Notes: generated from the letters alone by a model not told the origin. Counted from the first letter of the stretch, positions 11,081-20,740 are shown. The stretch: 45,864 bases of DNA from Bradyrhizobium sp. WSM1743 (GCF_000473065.1 NZ_AXAZ01000039.1:29744-75607); one strand, 5' to 3'. A program made the numbers and translations.

Positions 11081-11087
11081 GAACCAG

Positions 11088-12320
11088 CTACGCCCCAAAA
11101 CTCTTCGGCGAGCCCGCGACCGCAACGCCGCCACCCTGCGTCACCTTCATCACGGCAAGGCCGCGCTCGTTCGTGCCGTCCGCGCGGAAGCGGAACAGGC
11201 CGTCGATGCCGGCGAAGCCAGAAGGATTCGTGAGCACATCGGAGGAGAAGCGTTGGCCGCCCTGCGTGCGCGCGAGCGCGGCGACGAGGGCGACCGCGTC
11301 ATAGGCGAGCGTGGCGGTTCGCACCGGCTCGCCGCCATATTTGGTGCGGTAGCGGCCGGAGAAGGCGCGGAAGCCGGCCGGGTCGGGCGCGGCGTAGAGA
11401 CCGCCTTGCAGCGCCGAGCTCGCATAGACGCGCGGATTGTCCCACAGGCCGGTGCCGAGCAGCTGGATGTTGCGCAGGTTCGCGCCCGCGGCCGTCATCG
11501 CATCCGCCACTGACACGACGGCGTCGCCGTCATCGGCAATGAACAGCGCATCCGCGCTGCCGAGCTGCTGCGCCACGGTGCGCGCCGGCGTGGCGCGATC
11601 GGCGCCGTATTTCTCGAAGGCGACGATGCGTCCGCCACGCCGCGGCACGGCCGCCTTCACCGCGGCCTCGACGACATTGCCATAGGCATTGTCGGGCACC
11701 AGCACAGCCACGGAGCGCTTTCCGATGCTGGCGGAATATTCGACGATGCGATTGACGTCGGACTCCGGCAGGAAGCTGAGCAGATAGACGCCGCGGCCCG
11801 CGATGCTGGAATCGGTCGAGAAGGCGATGACGGAGATGCCGCGCGTGCGCGCGACCTGCGCGACCGCCGGCACCGACTGCGCGAACAGCGGCCCCAGGAT
11901 GATTTCGGCGCCCTCCTCGACCGCCTGCTGCGCGCCGGCTTGTGCGCCTTGCGGGCTGCCATTGTCGTCCTTGATCAGGAGCTGGATGTTCGGGTTCTGG
12001 AACTCGGCCAGCGCCATCTCGGCGGCGTTGCGCATCGATTGCGCGGCGAGGCCCGCATTGCCGGCGGCAGAAAGCGGCAAAATCAGACCGACCTTCACGC
12101 CGCCGGTGCCGGCGGTCGTCGCCTGTTGCTGGGGACCTGCCGGCTGGGCCGGCGGTGCGGAGCTCGAGAACGGGTTGGAGAACTGGCTGAGGCTTTGCTG
12201 CACACCGGCGCAGGCCGACAGCACCGGCGCACCGAGCAACAGGCCGAGCGCACTCCGGCGGGTTGCTCCCGAGGATCGGGACCCCAGAACGGGAGACTTT
12301 GGATGACGCGGGCCCACCAT
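11088..12320 (-). CDS. penicillin-binding protein activator-like lipoprotein
   Basis: A 410-residue lipoprotein with a lipobox near residue 37 (PVLSAC), a Pro/Gln-rich linker, and a Leu/Ile/Val-binding type periplasmic domain (VGLILPLSAAGNAGLAAQSMRNAAEMAL; ILGPLFAQSVPAVAQVARTRGISVIAFSTD). It is related both to branched-chain amino acid binding proteins and to the C-terminal domain of LpoA, which activates peptidoglycan synthases. Its position next to rsmI and yraN, the order seen around lpoA in enterobacteria, supports the LpoA-like reading. GGAG seven bases before the ATG supports the start. It lacks the N-terminal TPR half of true LpoA. Confidence 0.85.
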   Translation of the reverse strand: MVGPRHPKSPVLGSRSSGATRRSALGLLLGAPVLSACAGVQQSLSQFSNPFSSSAPPAQPAGPQQQATTAGTGGVKVGLILPLSAAGNAGLAAQSMRNAAEMALAEFQNPNIQLLIKDDNGSPQGAQAGAQQAVEEGAEIILGPLFAQSVPAVAQVARTRGISVIAFSTDSSIAGRGVYLLSFLPESDVNRIVEYSASIGKRSVAVLVPDNAYGNVVEAAVKAAVPRRGGRIVAFEKYGADRATPARTVAQQLGSADALFIADDGDAVVSVADAMTAAGANLRNIQLLGTGLWDNPRVYASSALQGGLYAAPDPAGFRAFSGRYRTKYGGEPVRTATLAYDAVALVAALARTQGGQRFSSDVLTNPSGFAGIDGLFRFRADGTNERGLAVMKVTQGGGVAVAGSPKSFGA

Positions 12321-12656
12321 GGCAGCTTCTCCTGACCCGCCGTCGCCGGCTGGTCATGACATTCCTTCCGCGACACAAGCCGAGGATTCAGGCATATTGT
12401 CGGCAAATAGTTAACCAAAACAAAAGGATAACAACCGCTTAACGCGACCGCCTTCCCGTTCCGGCAGCTGTTCGCCGTCACTCATTCAGCATCAAGGCGG
12501 CGTTTCCGTCGTGAATATGGCGCAAGCGCCCTCATTCCCTCTCGACGCGATCCTGGATCGATCACATTCCCGTCCGTTCCTCCCCCTCACCTCGGCACGA
12601 TCTTTTTCGGCCAGCCGGTTCCCAGCCCTGTGGATCGTGCCTAAGTTGACTTCATT
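12321..12656. other. divergent intergenic region, no gene seen
   Basis: This gap separates the lipoprotein gene from rsmI and must hold both promoters. The segment 12395-12440 is AT-richer than its surroundings. I could not assign a convincing -35/-10 pair or an operator. Confidence 0.5.
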
Positions 12657-13631
12657 ATGCGCGCAAAGCCGGCCCCGATAAATACGCCTGAAGCTCAAGA
12701 CGCCGCCTCGCGCGGTTTCTCCATCGATGCCCATCGGCTCGCGGCGCCAAAGGCCGCACCGGGCCTCTATCTGGTGGCGACTCCCATCGGCAACCTCGGC
12801 GACATCACCCTGCGGGCGCTTCAGACGCTCGCCGGCGTCGATGTCATCGCCTGCGAGGACACCCGCATCACGCGCCGCCTGACCGAACGCTATGCGATCG
12901 CAGCAACGCTCAAGCCCTATCACGAGCACAACGCGGAAACGGCGCGCCCGAAGATTCGGGAGGCGCTGGCGCAAGGCGGCTCGGTCGCGCTGGTGTCGGA
13001 CGCTGGCACGCCGCTGATCTCCGACCCCGGCTTCAAGCTGGTGCGCGAGGTCTGCGCCGCCGGTCATCCGGTATATGCGCTGCCCGGCCCGTCCTCGGTG
13101 CTGGCAGCTCTGTCGGTCGCTGCGCTGCCGACCGACCGCTTCTTCTTCGAGGGTTTCTTGCCGGCGAAATCGGCGGCGCGCCGCGCACGCCTGGCCGAGC
13201 TTGCGCGCATCGACGCGACGCTGGTGATGTTCGAATCGGGCAATCGCATGCAGGCCACCTTGACCGATCTCGCCGAGATCATGGGTGAACGAGAGGCCGC
13301 GGTCTGCCGCGAGTTGACCAAGTTGCACGAGGAGGTCAGGCGTGCGCCCCTTGCCGAGTTCGCGCGGCAAGCCGACGCGCCAGAGACGCGCGGTGAATTC
13401 GTTCTGGTGATCGGTCCGCCTGCAGCCGACGCCGAGGTGCTGGCATCGGATGCGCTCGACGGTCTCCTGCGCGAGCAGCTTGCCACCAACAGCGTCAAGG
13501 ATGCCGTGGCGCATGCGGTCGCACTGTCGGGCCGGCCGCGCCGCGAGGTCTATGCCCGCGCGCTCGAGCTCGCCAAGGACTTGCACAAGAACCTGCACAA
13601 GGATCTGCGAGGCGGCGATGGCGAAGATTGA
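12657..13631 (+). CDS. rsmI: 16S rRNA (cytidine1402-2'-O)-methyltransferase RsmI
   Basis: A 324-residue tetrapyrrole-methylase-fold enzyme. The family start GLYLVATPIGNLGDITLRAL is at residues 36-55, followed by CEDTRITRRL, HEHNAETARPKI, LVSDAGTPLISDPGFKLVREV and the C-terminal EVYARAL region. It 2'-O-methylates C1402 of 16S rRNA in the ribosomal P site. The N-terminal 35 residues are an extension beyond the usual start and may be disordered. It overlaps yraN by 14 bases. Confidence 0.95.
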   Translation: MRAKPAPINTPEAQDAASRGFSIDAHRLAAPKAAPGLYLVATPIGNLGDITLRALQTLAGVDVIACEDTRITRRLTERYAIAATLKPYHEHNAETARPKIREALAQGGSVALVSDAGTPLISDPGFKLVREVCAAGHPVYALPGPSSVLAALSVAALPTDRFFFEGFLPAKSAARRARLAELARIDATLVMFESGNRMQATLTDLAEIMGEREAAVCRELTKLHEEVRRAPLAEFARQADAPETRGEFVLVIGPPAADAEVLASDALDGLLREQLATNSVKDAVAHAVALSGRPRREVYARALELAKDLHKNLHKDLRGGDGED

Positions 13632-14019
13632 GATCCCTGCAGAACCGAAAGTCGCCTCGCCCGAGCGCGTCGCCGCGTTCCGCACCGGCATCTCCGCGGA
13701 GAGCCGAGCCGCCGCCTATCTCATGGCCAAGGGCTACCGCATCCTCGCCAAACGCTACCGCACCCCGTATGGCGAGATCGACATCGTGGCGCGCCGCCGC
13801 AATTTGATCGCCTTCGTCGAGGTCAAGGCGCGGGCGACGCTGGACGACGCTGCCTTCGCCGTGACGCCGCGCCAGCAGCAGCGCATCATCGACGCGGCGC
13901 AAGGCTGGCTCGTAGCGCATCCCGAGCATGCCGAATTCGAATTGCGATTCGACGCCATGCTGATTGCGCCGCGCTCACTTCCGCGCCATGTGTTGGCGGC
14001 ATTCGACGCCTCGACCTGA
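13618..14019 (+). CDS. yraN: YraN family (UPF0102) nuclease-fold protein
   Basis: A 133-residue protein with a restriction-endonuclease-like core: the sequence RTPYGEIDIVARRRNLIAFVEVKAR gives the E...D...ExK pattern of PD-(D/E)XK enzymes. The family is conserved next to rsmI but its function is not established. The start at 13618 lies inside the end of rsmI, so the genes are translationally coupled. Confidence 0.93.
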   Translation: MAKIEIPAEPKVASPERVAAFRTGISAESRAAAYLMAKGYRILAKRYRTPYGEIDIVARRRNLIAFVEVKARATLDDAAFAVTPRQQQRIIDAAQGWLVAHPEHAEFELRFDAMLIAPRSLPRHVLAAFDAST

Positions 14020-14029
14020 AAGGCAGACC

Positions 14030-14974
14030 ATGAAACTGAACGTCGCCGTCCAGATGGACCCCATCGCCCGCATCAACATCAAGGGCGATTCCACCTTTGC
14101 GTTGCTGCTGGAGGCGCAGAAGCGTGGCCATGGCCTGTCCTACTACACGCCCGACAAGCTCTCGATGGTCGGCGAGGAGCTGGTCGCGCCGGTTCAGCTC
14201 CTGACCGTGCGCGACGAGCCCGGCGATCATTTCACCCTCGGCGAGCCCAAGCGCGAGGCGCTCAACGCTTTTGACGTGGTCCTGCTGCGCCAGGACCCGC
14301 CATTCGACCTCGCCTACATCACCTCGACGCATTTCCTGGAGCGCATTCATCCGAAGACGCTGGTCGTCAACGATCCCGCCTCGGTGCGCAACGCGCCGGA
14401 AAAGCTGTTCGTGATGAATTTTCCGCAGCTGATGCCGCCGACGCTGATCTCGCGCGACTTGGATGAGATCAACGCGTTTCGCGACAGGCATGGCGCCGTC
14501 GTCATGAAGCCGCTGCACGGTCATGGCGGCGCGGCGGTGTTCCGCGTGATGCCGCAGGACATGAATTTCGGCTCGCTGTTCGACATGTTCTCGGTGACGT
14601 TCCGGGAGCCTTGGGTGATCCAGCAATTCATCCCCGAGGTGAAGCACGGCGACAAGCGCATCATCCTCGTCGACGGCGAATTCGCCGGCGCGGTGAACCG
14701 CGTGCCGGCCACCGACGACCTGCGCTCCAACATGGTTCGCGGCGGCGCGGCGCAGGAGACCGAGCTCACCCCGCGCGAGCGCGAGATCTGCGCTACCGTC
14801 GGCCCGGCGCTGCGCGAGCGCGGCCTTTTGTTCGTCGGCATCGACGTCATCAACGGCAACCTCACCGAGATCAACGTCACCTCGCCCACCGGCATCCGCG
14901 CCATCTCGCGGCTCGGCGGCCCCGATGTCGCGGCGAAGATCTGGGACGCGATCGAAAAGAAGCGGAAGAAGTAG
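14030..14974 (+). CDS. gshB: glutathione synthetase
   Basis: A 314-residue ATP-grasp ligase joining gamma-glutamylcysteine and glycine. The start MKLNVAVQMDPIARINIKGDSTFALLLEAQ is typical for GshB. ATP-grasp elements follow: VVMKPLHGHGGAAVFRV, WVIQQFIPEVKHGDKRIILVDG, and the terminal DVINGNLTEINVTSPTG with metal-binding Glu and Asn. It is 10 bp downstream of yraN in the same operon. Confidence 0.97.
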   Translation: MKLNVAVQMDPIARINIKGDSTFALLLEAQKRGHGLSYYTPDKLSMVGEELVAPVQLLTVRDEPGDHFTLGEPKREALNAFDVVLLRQDPPFDLAYITSTHFLERIHPKTLVVNDPASVRNAPEKLFVMNFPQLMPPTLISRDLDEINAFRDRHGAVVMKPLHGHGGAAVFRVMPQDMNFGSLFDMFSVTFREPWVIQQFIPEVKHGDKRIILVDGEFAGAVNRVPATDDLRSNMVRGGAAQETELTPREREICATVGPALRERGLLFVGIDVINGNLTEINVTSPTGIRAISRLGGPDVAAKIWDAIEKKRKK

Positions 14975-15004
14975 CTTCAGGCTACGCAGGCCTCAATTTA
15001 TCAT

Positions 15005-15168
15005 CGTCATCCTGAGGCGCTCGTCCTGCATGGCAGGACGGGCCTCGAAGGACGACGGCCCGGCTGCATCGCGGCCGTACATCCTTCGAGGCTCACCTTG
15101 CGATGCGTTGCATCGCAAGCCTCGCACCTTCAGCGACAATGGCTTCGCCATTGCGCGGGGATGACGGA
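15005..15168. repeat. composite hairpin repeat between gshB and cpaB
   Basis: The element starts CGTCATCCTGAGG and ends GGGGATGACGGA. Inside are at least three hairpins: CCTCGAAGGA (15043-15052) with TCCTTCGAGG (15082-15091), CTTGCGATGC (15097-15106) with GCATCGCAAG (15110-15119), and AATGGC/GCCATT (15138-15152). It is a Bradyrhizobium-type dispersed repeat. The rest of the 490-bp gap (15169-15464) shows no gene and presumably holds the cpa promoter. Confidence 0.75.
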
Positions 15169-15464
15169 TCGCTAGCCCGTCGCGGGCGCACACTGCAATG
15201 GCGTGCGACTTCGAGCCTCTCCCTTCACTAACCACCCATTCACCATAGCAGCCCGCGCCGCATCCATGCGCCCTTCGCATTACGTGAATCTACGGTGGCG
15301 CTGGCCGACCGAATAACGCCACGTTCACCATCTGCCGAAAACCAGCGTCACGGCCGGCCATCGCGTTCGGCCTCGCAACACCCCTTATACTTTTACTCCC
15401 TACTCATCGACGCGGGGGAACACGCCAGGTGCGGTTCGAGTGCCCCGCGTAAGAGTACAAGCGT

Positions 15465-16286
15465 ATGAATACCGCACGCATTGTCGTTCTCGTCATCGCG
15501 CTCGGCGCCGGCGGCGTCGCTGCGTATCTGGCGAGCGGCTATCAAAATGCACCCGCGCCCGTCCTGCCAGTCGCCGAGAAGCTACCGACGGTCGAGGTCC
15601 TGGTCGCGAAGAACGACATCCAGCTCGGCCAAGCCGTCAAGCCCGACGATCTGCAATGGCAGGCCTGGCCGGCGGCGACGGCGAGCAGCGCCTTCATCCG
15701 CCGCGACAGCAGGCCCGAAGCACAGACCCAGATCGCCGGCTCGATCGCGCGCGTGCCGTTGATGCAGGGCGAGCCGATCCGCGAGCAGAAGCTGGTCAAG
15801 GCCGAAGGCTCCGGCTTCATGGCCGCAATCCTGCCGTCCGGAATGCGCGCCGTCTCCACCGAGATTTCAGCCGAAACCGGCGCCGGCGGCTTCATCCTTC
15901 CGAATGACCGCGTCGACATCGTCCTGACCCGCCGCCTGAAGAATCCCGACGGCGGCAACACCAACGGTCCGACCGGCGGCAACGACCTCGTCCTGTCAGA
16001 GGTCATTCTCACCAACATCCGCGTGCTCGCGATCGACCAGGCACCGAAGGAAAAGGACGGCCAGAACGCCGTGGTCGGCAAGACCGTCACGCTCGAGCTC
16101 CGGCCCGACCAGGTCGCCACGCTCTCGGCCGCACGGCAGGGCGGCACCCTGACACTCGCGCTGCGCAGCATCGTCGATGCCAACGCAATCGACGGCACGC
16201 CCGAGGACCAAGCGATCAAGCGCCCGGGCGGCGTGAACGTGATCCGTTACGGCGTGCCGGCACGGCAACTGACGTCACAGAGGTGA
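15465..16286 (+). CDS. cpaB: Flp pilus assembly protein CpaB
   Basis: A 273-residue protein with an N-terminal membrane segment (IVVLVIALGAGGVAAYLASG) and an SAF domain (VEVLVAKNDIQLGQAVKPDDLQWQAWP, residues 43-69), then the RcpC/CpaB C-terminal domain (MRAVSTEISAETGAGGFILPNDRVDIVLTRR). It belongs to the Tad (tight adherence) secretion system and is thought to help the secretin in the outer envelope. First gene of the cpaBCDE run. Confidence 0.95.
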   Translation: MNTARIVVLVIALGAGGVAAYLASGYQNAPAPVLPVAEKLPTVEVLVAKNDIQLGQAVKPDDLQWQAWPAATASSAFIRRDSRPEAQTQIAGSIARVPLMQGEPIREQKLVKAEGSGFMAAILPSGMRAVSTEISAETGAGGFILPNDRVDIVLTRRLKNPDGGNTNGPTGGNDLVLSEVILTNIRVLAIDQAPKEKDGQNAVVGKTVTLELRPDQVATLSAARQGGTLTLALRSIVDANAIDGTPEDQAIKRPGGVNVIRYGVPARQLTSQR

Positions 16287-16296
16287 TGGGGACAGC

Positions 16297-17814
16297 ATGA
16301 ACTTCGGGGGTGATCGGACGGGCCTGCGCATTCGGGGGAAGCGCGCACGCTCGTTCTTGGCGGGGACGATGTTGATGCTGGGGCTGCTCGCGGTCCCCGA
16401 TGTCGTCAGCGCAGCTGATGCGCCGGTCGGCGATCAGGCGCCGATGCAAGCGTCGGATCTCGACGTATCGCCGGTCGCGACGGTCGCACCGGCAAGGACG
16501 CGTTTCCTCTCTCTCGGCGTGGGCAAATCTGTCGTCATCGACCTGCCGCGCGAGGTCAAGGACGTGCTGGTGGCCGATCCCAAGATCGCCAACGCGGTGA
16601 TCCGCTCGGCACAGCGCGCCTATATCATCGGCGGCCAGGTCGGCCAGACCAATGTCGTGTTCTTCACCGCTGACGGCCAGCAGGTCGCCTCCTATGACAT
16701 CGCGGTGAAGCGCGACCTCAACGGCATGCGTGCGGCGTTGCGCCAGTCCCTGCCCGGCGTCCAGATCGAAGGCGTCGGCGACAGCGTGATGCTGACCGGC
16801 TCGGTGTCGAGCCCGGTCGAGGCCCAGCAGGTCGGCGACGTCGCCGCAAAGCTGGTCGGCGGCTCGGACAAGGTCGTCAACAACATCGTCGTGCGCGGCC
16901 GCGACCAGGTCATGCTTAAGGTCGTGGTCGGCGAGGTCCGCCGCGATATCGTCAAGCAGCTGGGCGTCGATCTCAGCGCCAGCCTGAACGCCGGCACCGC
17001 GGTGGTGAATTTCAACAATTCCAACCCGTTCTCGGTCTCCGGCGGACCGATCGTTGGCAGCAACGGGCTCGGCGTCGCCGGTCTCGCCAAGGGCGTCGCC
17101 ACCGTCAGCGCGACGATGCGGGCGATGGAAAGCGCCGGTGTCATGCGCACGCTGGCCGAGCCGAGCCTGACCGCGATCTCGGGCGAATCCGCCACTTTCG
17201 TCGCCGGCGGCGAATTCCCGATTCCTGGTGGCTATGCCTGCGATCCGGTCACTCACGTTTGCACCACCCAGGTCACCTACAAGAAGTTCGGCATCTCCCT
17301 GAATTTCACCCCGGTCGTGCTCAGCGAAGGCCGCATCAGCCTGCGCGTGATGACCGAGGTCTCGGAGTTGTCGAACACCAACTCGATCACGTTGACGCAG
17401 GCCGTGTCCACGTTCGCGAACAACTCGATCACCATTCCTTCGGTGCAGACCCGCCGCGCCGAAACAACGCTGGAAATTCCGTCGGGCGGCTCGATGGCGA
17501 TGGCCGGCCTGATCCAGCAGCAGACCAAGCAGGCGATCAACGGACTGCCCGGTGTCGACCAGGTGCCGATCATCGGCGCGCTGTTCCGCAGCCAGGACTT
17601 CGTCAACAACGAGACCGAGCTGATGGTGATCGTGACGCCCTATGTGGTGCGCGCGGTCGCCCAGAAGGAATTGTCCAGGCCCGACGACGGCTTCGCGCCC
17701 GCCTCGGACGCGCAGAGGGCGCTGCTCGGCCGGATCAACCGCCTCTACGGCATCGCGAGCCGTGTCGATCCGGTCGCCGGCACGCCCGGTGATTTCGGCT
17801 TCATCATCGACTGA
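16297..17814 (+). CDS. cpaC: Tad pilus outer-membrane secretin CpaC (RcpA)
   Basis: A 505-residue type II/III secretin. It has a long n-region signal peptide (cleavage probably near AADA, about residue 40), an N-terminal BON-like pilus-assembly domain (LGVGKSVVIDLPREVKDVLVADPKIANAVIRS), a second BON-like region (DSVMLTGSVSSPVEAQQVGDVAAKLV) and the secretin core ending LPGVDQVPIIGALFRSQDFVNNETELMVIVTPYVV. It forms the outer-membrane channel for Flp pili. Starts 10 bp after cpaB. Confidence 0.96.
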   Translation: MNFGGDRTGLRIRGKRARSFLAGTMLMLGLLAVPDVVSAADAPVGDQAPMQASDLDVSPVATVAPARTRFLSLGVGKSVVIDLPREVKDVLVADPKIANAVIRSAQRAYIIGGQVGQTNVVFFTADGQQVASYDIAVKRDLNGMRAALRQSLPGVQIEGVGDSVMLTGSVSSPVEAQQVGDVAAKLVGGSDKVVNNIVVRGRDQVMLKVVVGEVRRDIVKQLGVDLSASLNAGTAVVNFNNSNPFSVSGGPIVGSNGLGVAGLAKGVATVSATMRAMESAGVMRTLAEPSLTAISGESATFVAGGEFPIPGGYACDPVTHVCTTQVTYKKFGISLNFTPVVLSEGRISLRVMTEVSELSNTNSITLTQAVSTFANNSITIPSVQTRRAETTLEIPSGGSMAMAGLIQQQTKQAINGLPGVDQVPIIGALFRSQDFVNNETELMVIVTPYVVRAVAQKELSRPDDGFAPASDAQRALLGRINRLYGIASRVDPVAGTPGDFGFIID

Positions 17815-17865
17815 GACGAACGGTTTGGGGACCGGGCAAGAAACAGGGCAAGAGGGGACGACGCG

Positions 17866-18597
17866 ATGACGACAACATCAGCCGATCGACGTCGCAATGT
17901 GCGGATCGCGCTGGCACTGACGGGGCTCTCCGTCGTGCTCGGCGCCTGCAACACCACAGAGATCGTCACCCAGACGGTGCCGACCGACTATCGCCAGCGC
18001 CACCCGATCGCGGTGCAGGAAGGCAAGAAGTCGATCGTGATCTTCGTCGGCAAGGCGAGAGGCGGCCTCTCGGCTGCGCAGCATTCGGATGTCGCGGGCA
18101 TCGCACGGGACTGGGTGCGCGAAGGCACCGGCTCCGTCGTCGTCGACGTGCCGGTCGACACCGCCAATTCGCGCGCGGCTGCCGCGACCTATCAGGAGAT
18201 CCGCTCCGTGCTCACGTCCGGCGGCGTGCCGTCGCGTGCCATTGTCCAGCATCCTTATCGTCCTGACGATCCCGGACTGCTGCCGACCATCCGCCTGAGT
18301 TATTCGAAGATCGCGGCCGTCGCCGGCCCCTGCGGGCTGTGGCCGGAAGACGTCGGCCCCTCCATCCTCGATCCCGGCTACAACGAGAACCGGCCCTATT
18401 TCAATCTGGGCTGCGCCAGCCAGCGCAATCTCGCGGCGATGATCGACAACCCGGCCGACCTCGAGCAGCCGCGCGCGGAGACGCCCGCCTATACCGCACG
18501 GCGCGACATCGCCTTCGACCGTTACCGCAAGGGCACGACGACCGCGACCACCTATCCCGAATCCGACAAGGCCAAACTCAGCGATACCGGCAAATGA
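17866..18597 (+). CDS. cpaD: Tad pilus biogenesis lipoprotein CpaD
   Basis: A 243-residue lipoprotein with a signal and lipobox (VVLGACNTTE) and the CpaD domain (TDYRQRHPIAVQEGKKSIVIFVG; FNLGCASQRNLAAMIDNPADLEQPR). CpaD acts with the CpaC secretin at the outer membrane. It overlaps cpaE by four bases (ATGA), indicating translational coupling. Confidence 0.94.
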   Translation: MTTTSADRRRNVRIALALTGLSVVLGACNTTEIVTQTVPTDYRQRHPIAVQEGKKSIVIFVGKARGGLSAAQHSDVAGIARDWVREGTGSVVVDVPVDTANSRAAAATYQEIRSVLTSGGVPSRAIVQHPYRPDDPGLLPTIRLSYSKIAAVAGPCGLWPEDVGPSILDPGYNENRPYFNLGCASQRNLAAMIDNPADLEQPRAETPAYTARRDIAFDRYRKGTTTATTYPESDKAKLSDTGK

Positions 18598-19883
18598 CAC
18601 GGCTTCACGACGAAGACGCGGACGACCTAGGGCACCCCGAGGAACACATCGCGCCGGTTCCTCGCATTTCGGTGCAAGCCTTTTGCGAGACCGAGCAGAC
18701 GCTCAAGGCCGTGACCGCGGCGGGCGAGGATCGCCGGCTCGCCAAGGCCCACCTCACCGCCAGGGACGGTGGCCTCGCCGCCGCGATCGAAGCCTATGAA
18801 TCGATGCCGACGCCGAACGTGATCGTCATCGAGTCCGACGGCACGCGCGACATCCTGGAGGGGCTCGACGACCTCGCCGGCGTCTGCGATCCCGGCACGC
18901 GCGTGGTCGTGATCGGCAGCCCCAACGACACCGCGCCCTATCGCGAGCTGGTGCGCCGCGGCGTCAACGACTACGTGGTCGGACCGGTCGAGACCCTCGA
19001 CGTCGTCCGCTCGATCTGCAGCCTGTTCTCGGCCTCTGAAGCCATCATCACCGGCCGCGTCATCGCGGTGGTCGGCGCCAAGGGCGGCGTCGGCGCGTCC
19101 ACCGTCGCGCATAATCTGGCCTGGACCATTGCCCGAGACCTCTCGCTCGATTCCGTCGTGATCGATCTCGACCTCGCCTTCGGCACGGCGGGCCTCGACT
19201 ACAATCAGGATCCGGTGCAGGGCATCGCCAATGCGGTGCTGTCGCAGGACCGGCCGGACACGGCACTGATGGAGCGCCTGCTCGCCAAATGCACCGATCG
19301 CCTCAGCCTCCTCGCTGCGCCGGCCACGCTCGACCGCGTCTACGATTTCGGTGCCGAAGCCTTTGACGCGGTGTTCGACACGCTGCGCATGACCACGCCC
19401 TGCATCGTGCTCGACGTTCCCCATCAATGGTCCGGCTGGACGCGGCGCGCGCTGGTGAACGCTGACGACATCGTGATCGTGGCCGAGCCCGATCTCGCCA
19501 ATCTGCGCAACACCAAGAACATGCTGAGCGTGCTGAAGGCGGCGCGGCCGAACGACCGGCCGCCGCTGTACTGCATCAACCAGGTCGGCATGCCCAAGCG
19601 CGCGGAGATCGAGGTCAAGGCCTTCGCCAAGACCATGGAGAGCCAGCCGATCGCGGTGATCCCGTTCGATTCGAAATTGTTCTCGACCGCGGCCAATAAC
19701 GGCCAGATGATCGCGGAGGTCTCCAGGACCCACCGCACCACCCTTCTGTTCCAGAACATGGCGAACCGACTCGCCGGCCGCGGCGAGGTGAAGAAGCCGA
19801 AGCGCTCGCTGCTCGAGCCGCTCTTGAAGAAGCTGAAGGGCAAGTCGGGGCGCGGCTCAGCTCCGCATCGCAAGGCGTCGTAA
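18594..19883 (+). CDS. cpaE: Tad pilus localisation ATPase CpaE (MinD/ParA-like)
   Basis: A 429-residue protein with an N-terminal receiver-like pseudo-domain (residues 25-145) and a MinD/ParA-like ATPase with the deviant Walker A motif KGGVGAST at residues 163-170, then VVIDLDLAFGTAGLDYNQDP. CpaE helps position the pilus machinery at a cell pole. The ATG at 18594 overlaps the cpaD stop. The usual next genes cpaF, tadB and tadC are absent here. Confidence 0.94.
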   Translation: MTRLHDEDADDLGHPEEHIAPVPRISVQAFCETEQTLKAVTAAGEDRRLAKAHLTARDGGLAAAIEAYESMPTPNVIVIESDGTRDILEGLDDLAGVCDPGTRVVVIGSPNDTAPYRELVRRGVNDYVVGPVETLDVVRSICSLFSASEAIITGRVIAVVGAKGGVGASTVAHNLAWTIARDLSLDSVVIDLDLAFGTAGLDYNQDPVQGIANAVLSQDRPDTALMERLLAKCTDRLSLLAAPATLDRVYDFGAEAFDAVFDTLRMTTPCIVLDVPHQWSGWTRRALVNADDIVIVAEPDLANLRNTKNMLSVLKAARPNDRPPLYCINQVGMPKRAEIEVKAFAKTMESQPIAVIPFDSKLFSTAANNGQMIAEVSRTHRTTLLFQNMANRLAGRGEVKKPKRSLLEPLLKKLKGKSGRGSAPHRKAS

Positions 19884-19896
19884 GCGCAGCTTATTT

Positions 19897-19945
19897 GAGC
19901 ATGATCTTTTCGGAAAACCGCTTCACACTTTTCCGGATCATGCTC
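19897..19945. repeat. palindromic repeat and putative terminator after cpaE
   Basis: GAGCATGATC (19897-19906) pairs with GATCATGCTC (19936-19945), with inner TTTTCGGAAAA and TTTTCCG segments. It separates two convergent genes and belongs to a dispersed Bradyrhizobium repeat family. Confidence 0.65.
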
Positions 19946-19954
19946 TAGGGCGGA

Positions 19955-20740
19955 TTACCTGTCCGCCCGCTGCTGCTTCTTCGCCAGCAGCTGCCTCAGC
20001 GCTGCGACCTTGGCCGCTGCCTGGTCCGGCGGCAAATCTGCCTTCACGAGGATTTCGGCCTCGGCCTCGCGGCCCTGCAATCCGAGCACGAGCGCCAGAT
20101 TGGCGCGGACCCGCGCATCGTTCTGATTGCGCTGATAAGCGCGGCCGAGCACCTGTTCGGCCTTCGACAGATTGTTTTGCAGCATATAGGACAGTCCGAG
20201 ATTGGACAGCACGGTCGGCTCGTTCGGGACGATCTTCAACGCCGCGGCGTAATATTGCTGCGCTTCCTCGTTGCGGCCGAGCTGATCGAGCGCCGCGCCC
20301 TGCGCCGACAGGATGCGCCAATCGGGATCCTCGGGCGAATGCGCGCGGCCGAGGACGTCGAAGGCCTGCTGGAAATTGCCGTTGTCGGCGAGCGCGCGGC
20401 CATAGCCGGCGAGCAGCGCCTTGTTGCTGGGATGGGCGAGCACGGCCTGCTCCAGCACCGCGACCGCCTGCGCACGCTGGCCGCCGTCGCGCAGCGCCTT
20501 GCCATATTCGATAGCAATTGCGGGATCGCTGGGCTTGGCGCGGTAACGCTCGCGAAGTGCGTCCATCTCCGGCCTGGCGTCGGCCTTGCTGTCGGCCTTG
20601 GCGACGGAGTCCTGCTTGCCGCCGAGCGCACCGGTGACGTCCTCAATGCCGGTGGTCTGACAGCCGCCGAGCGCGAGGATCAGAACGGCGGAACACAGAT
20701 ATCTCGCCGGGGGAAAAGCGAGGAACGAACGCGTGGACAT
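19955..20740 (-). CDS. TPR-repeat lipoprotein, TadD-like
   Basis: A 261-residue lipoprotein with a signal and lipobox (LILALGGC near residue 27) followed by four to five tetratricopeptide repeats (for example PAIAIEYGKALRDGGQRAQAVAVLEQAV, PTVLSNLGLSYMLQNNLSKAEQVLGRAY). TadD-like proteins serve the Tad pilus as outer-membrane-associated scaffolds, and the position beside cpaBCDE supports that role. ATG at 20740 is chosen over an upstream TTG at 20758 because it begins the signal peptide. It converges on cpaE. Confidence 0.85.
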   Translation of the reverse strand: MSTRSFLAFPPARYLCSAVLILALGGCQTTGIEDVTGALGGKQDSVAKADSKADARPEMDALRERYRAKPSDPAIAIEYGKALRDGGQRAQAVAVLEQAVLAHPSNKALLAGYGRALADNGNFQQAFDVLGRAHSPEDPDWRILSAQGAALDQLGRNEEAQQYYAAALKIVPNEPTVLSNLGLSYMLQNNLSKAEQVLGRAYQRNQNDARVRANLALVLGLQGREAEAEILVKADLPPDQAAAKVAALRQLLAKKQQRADR

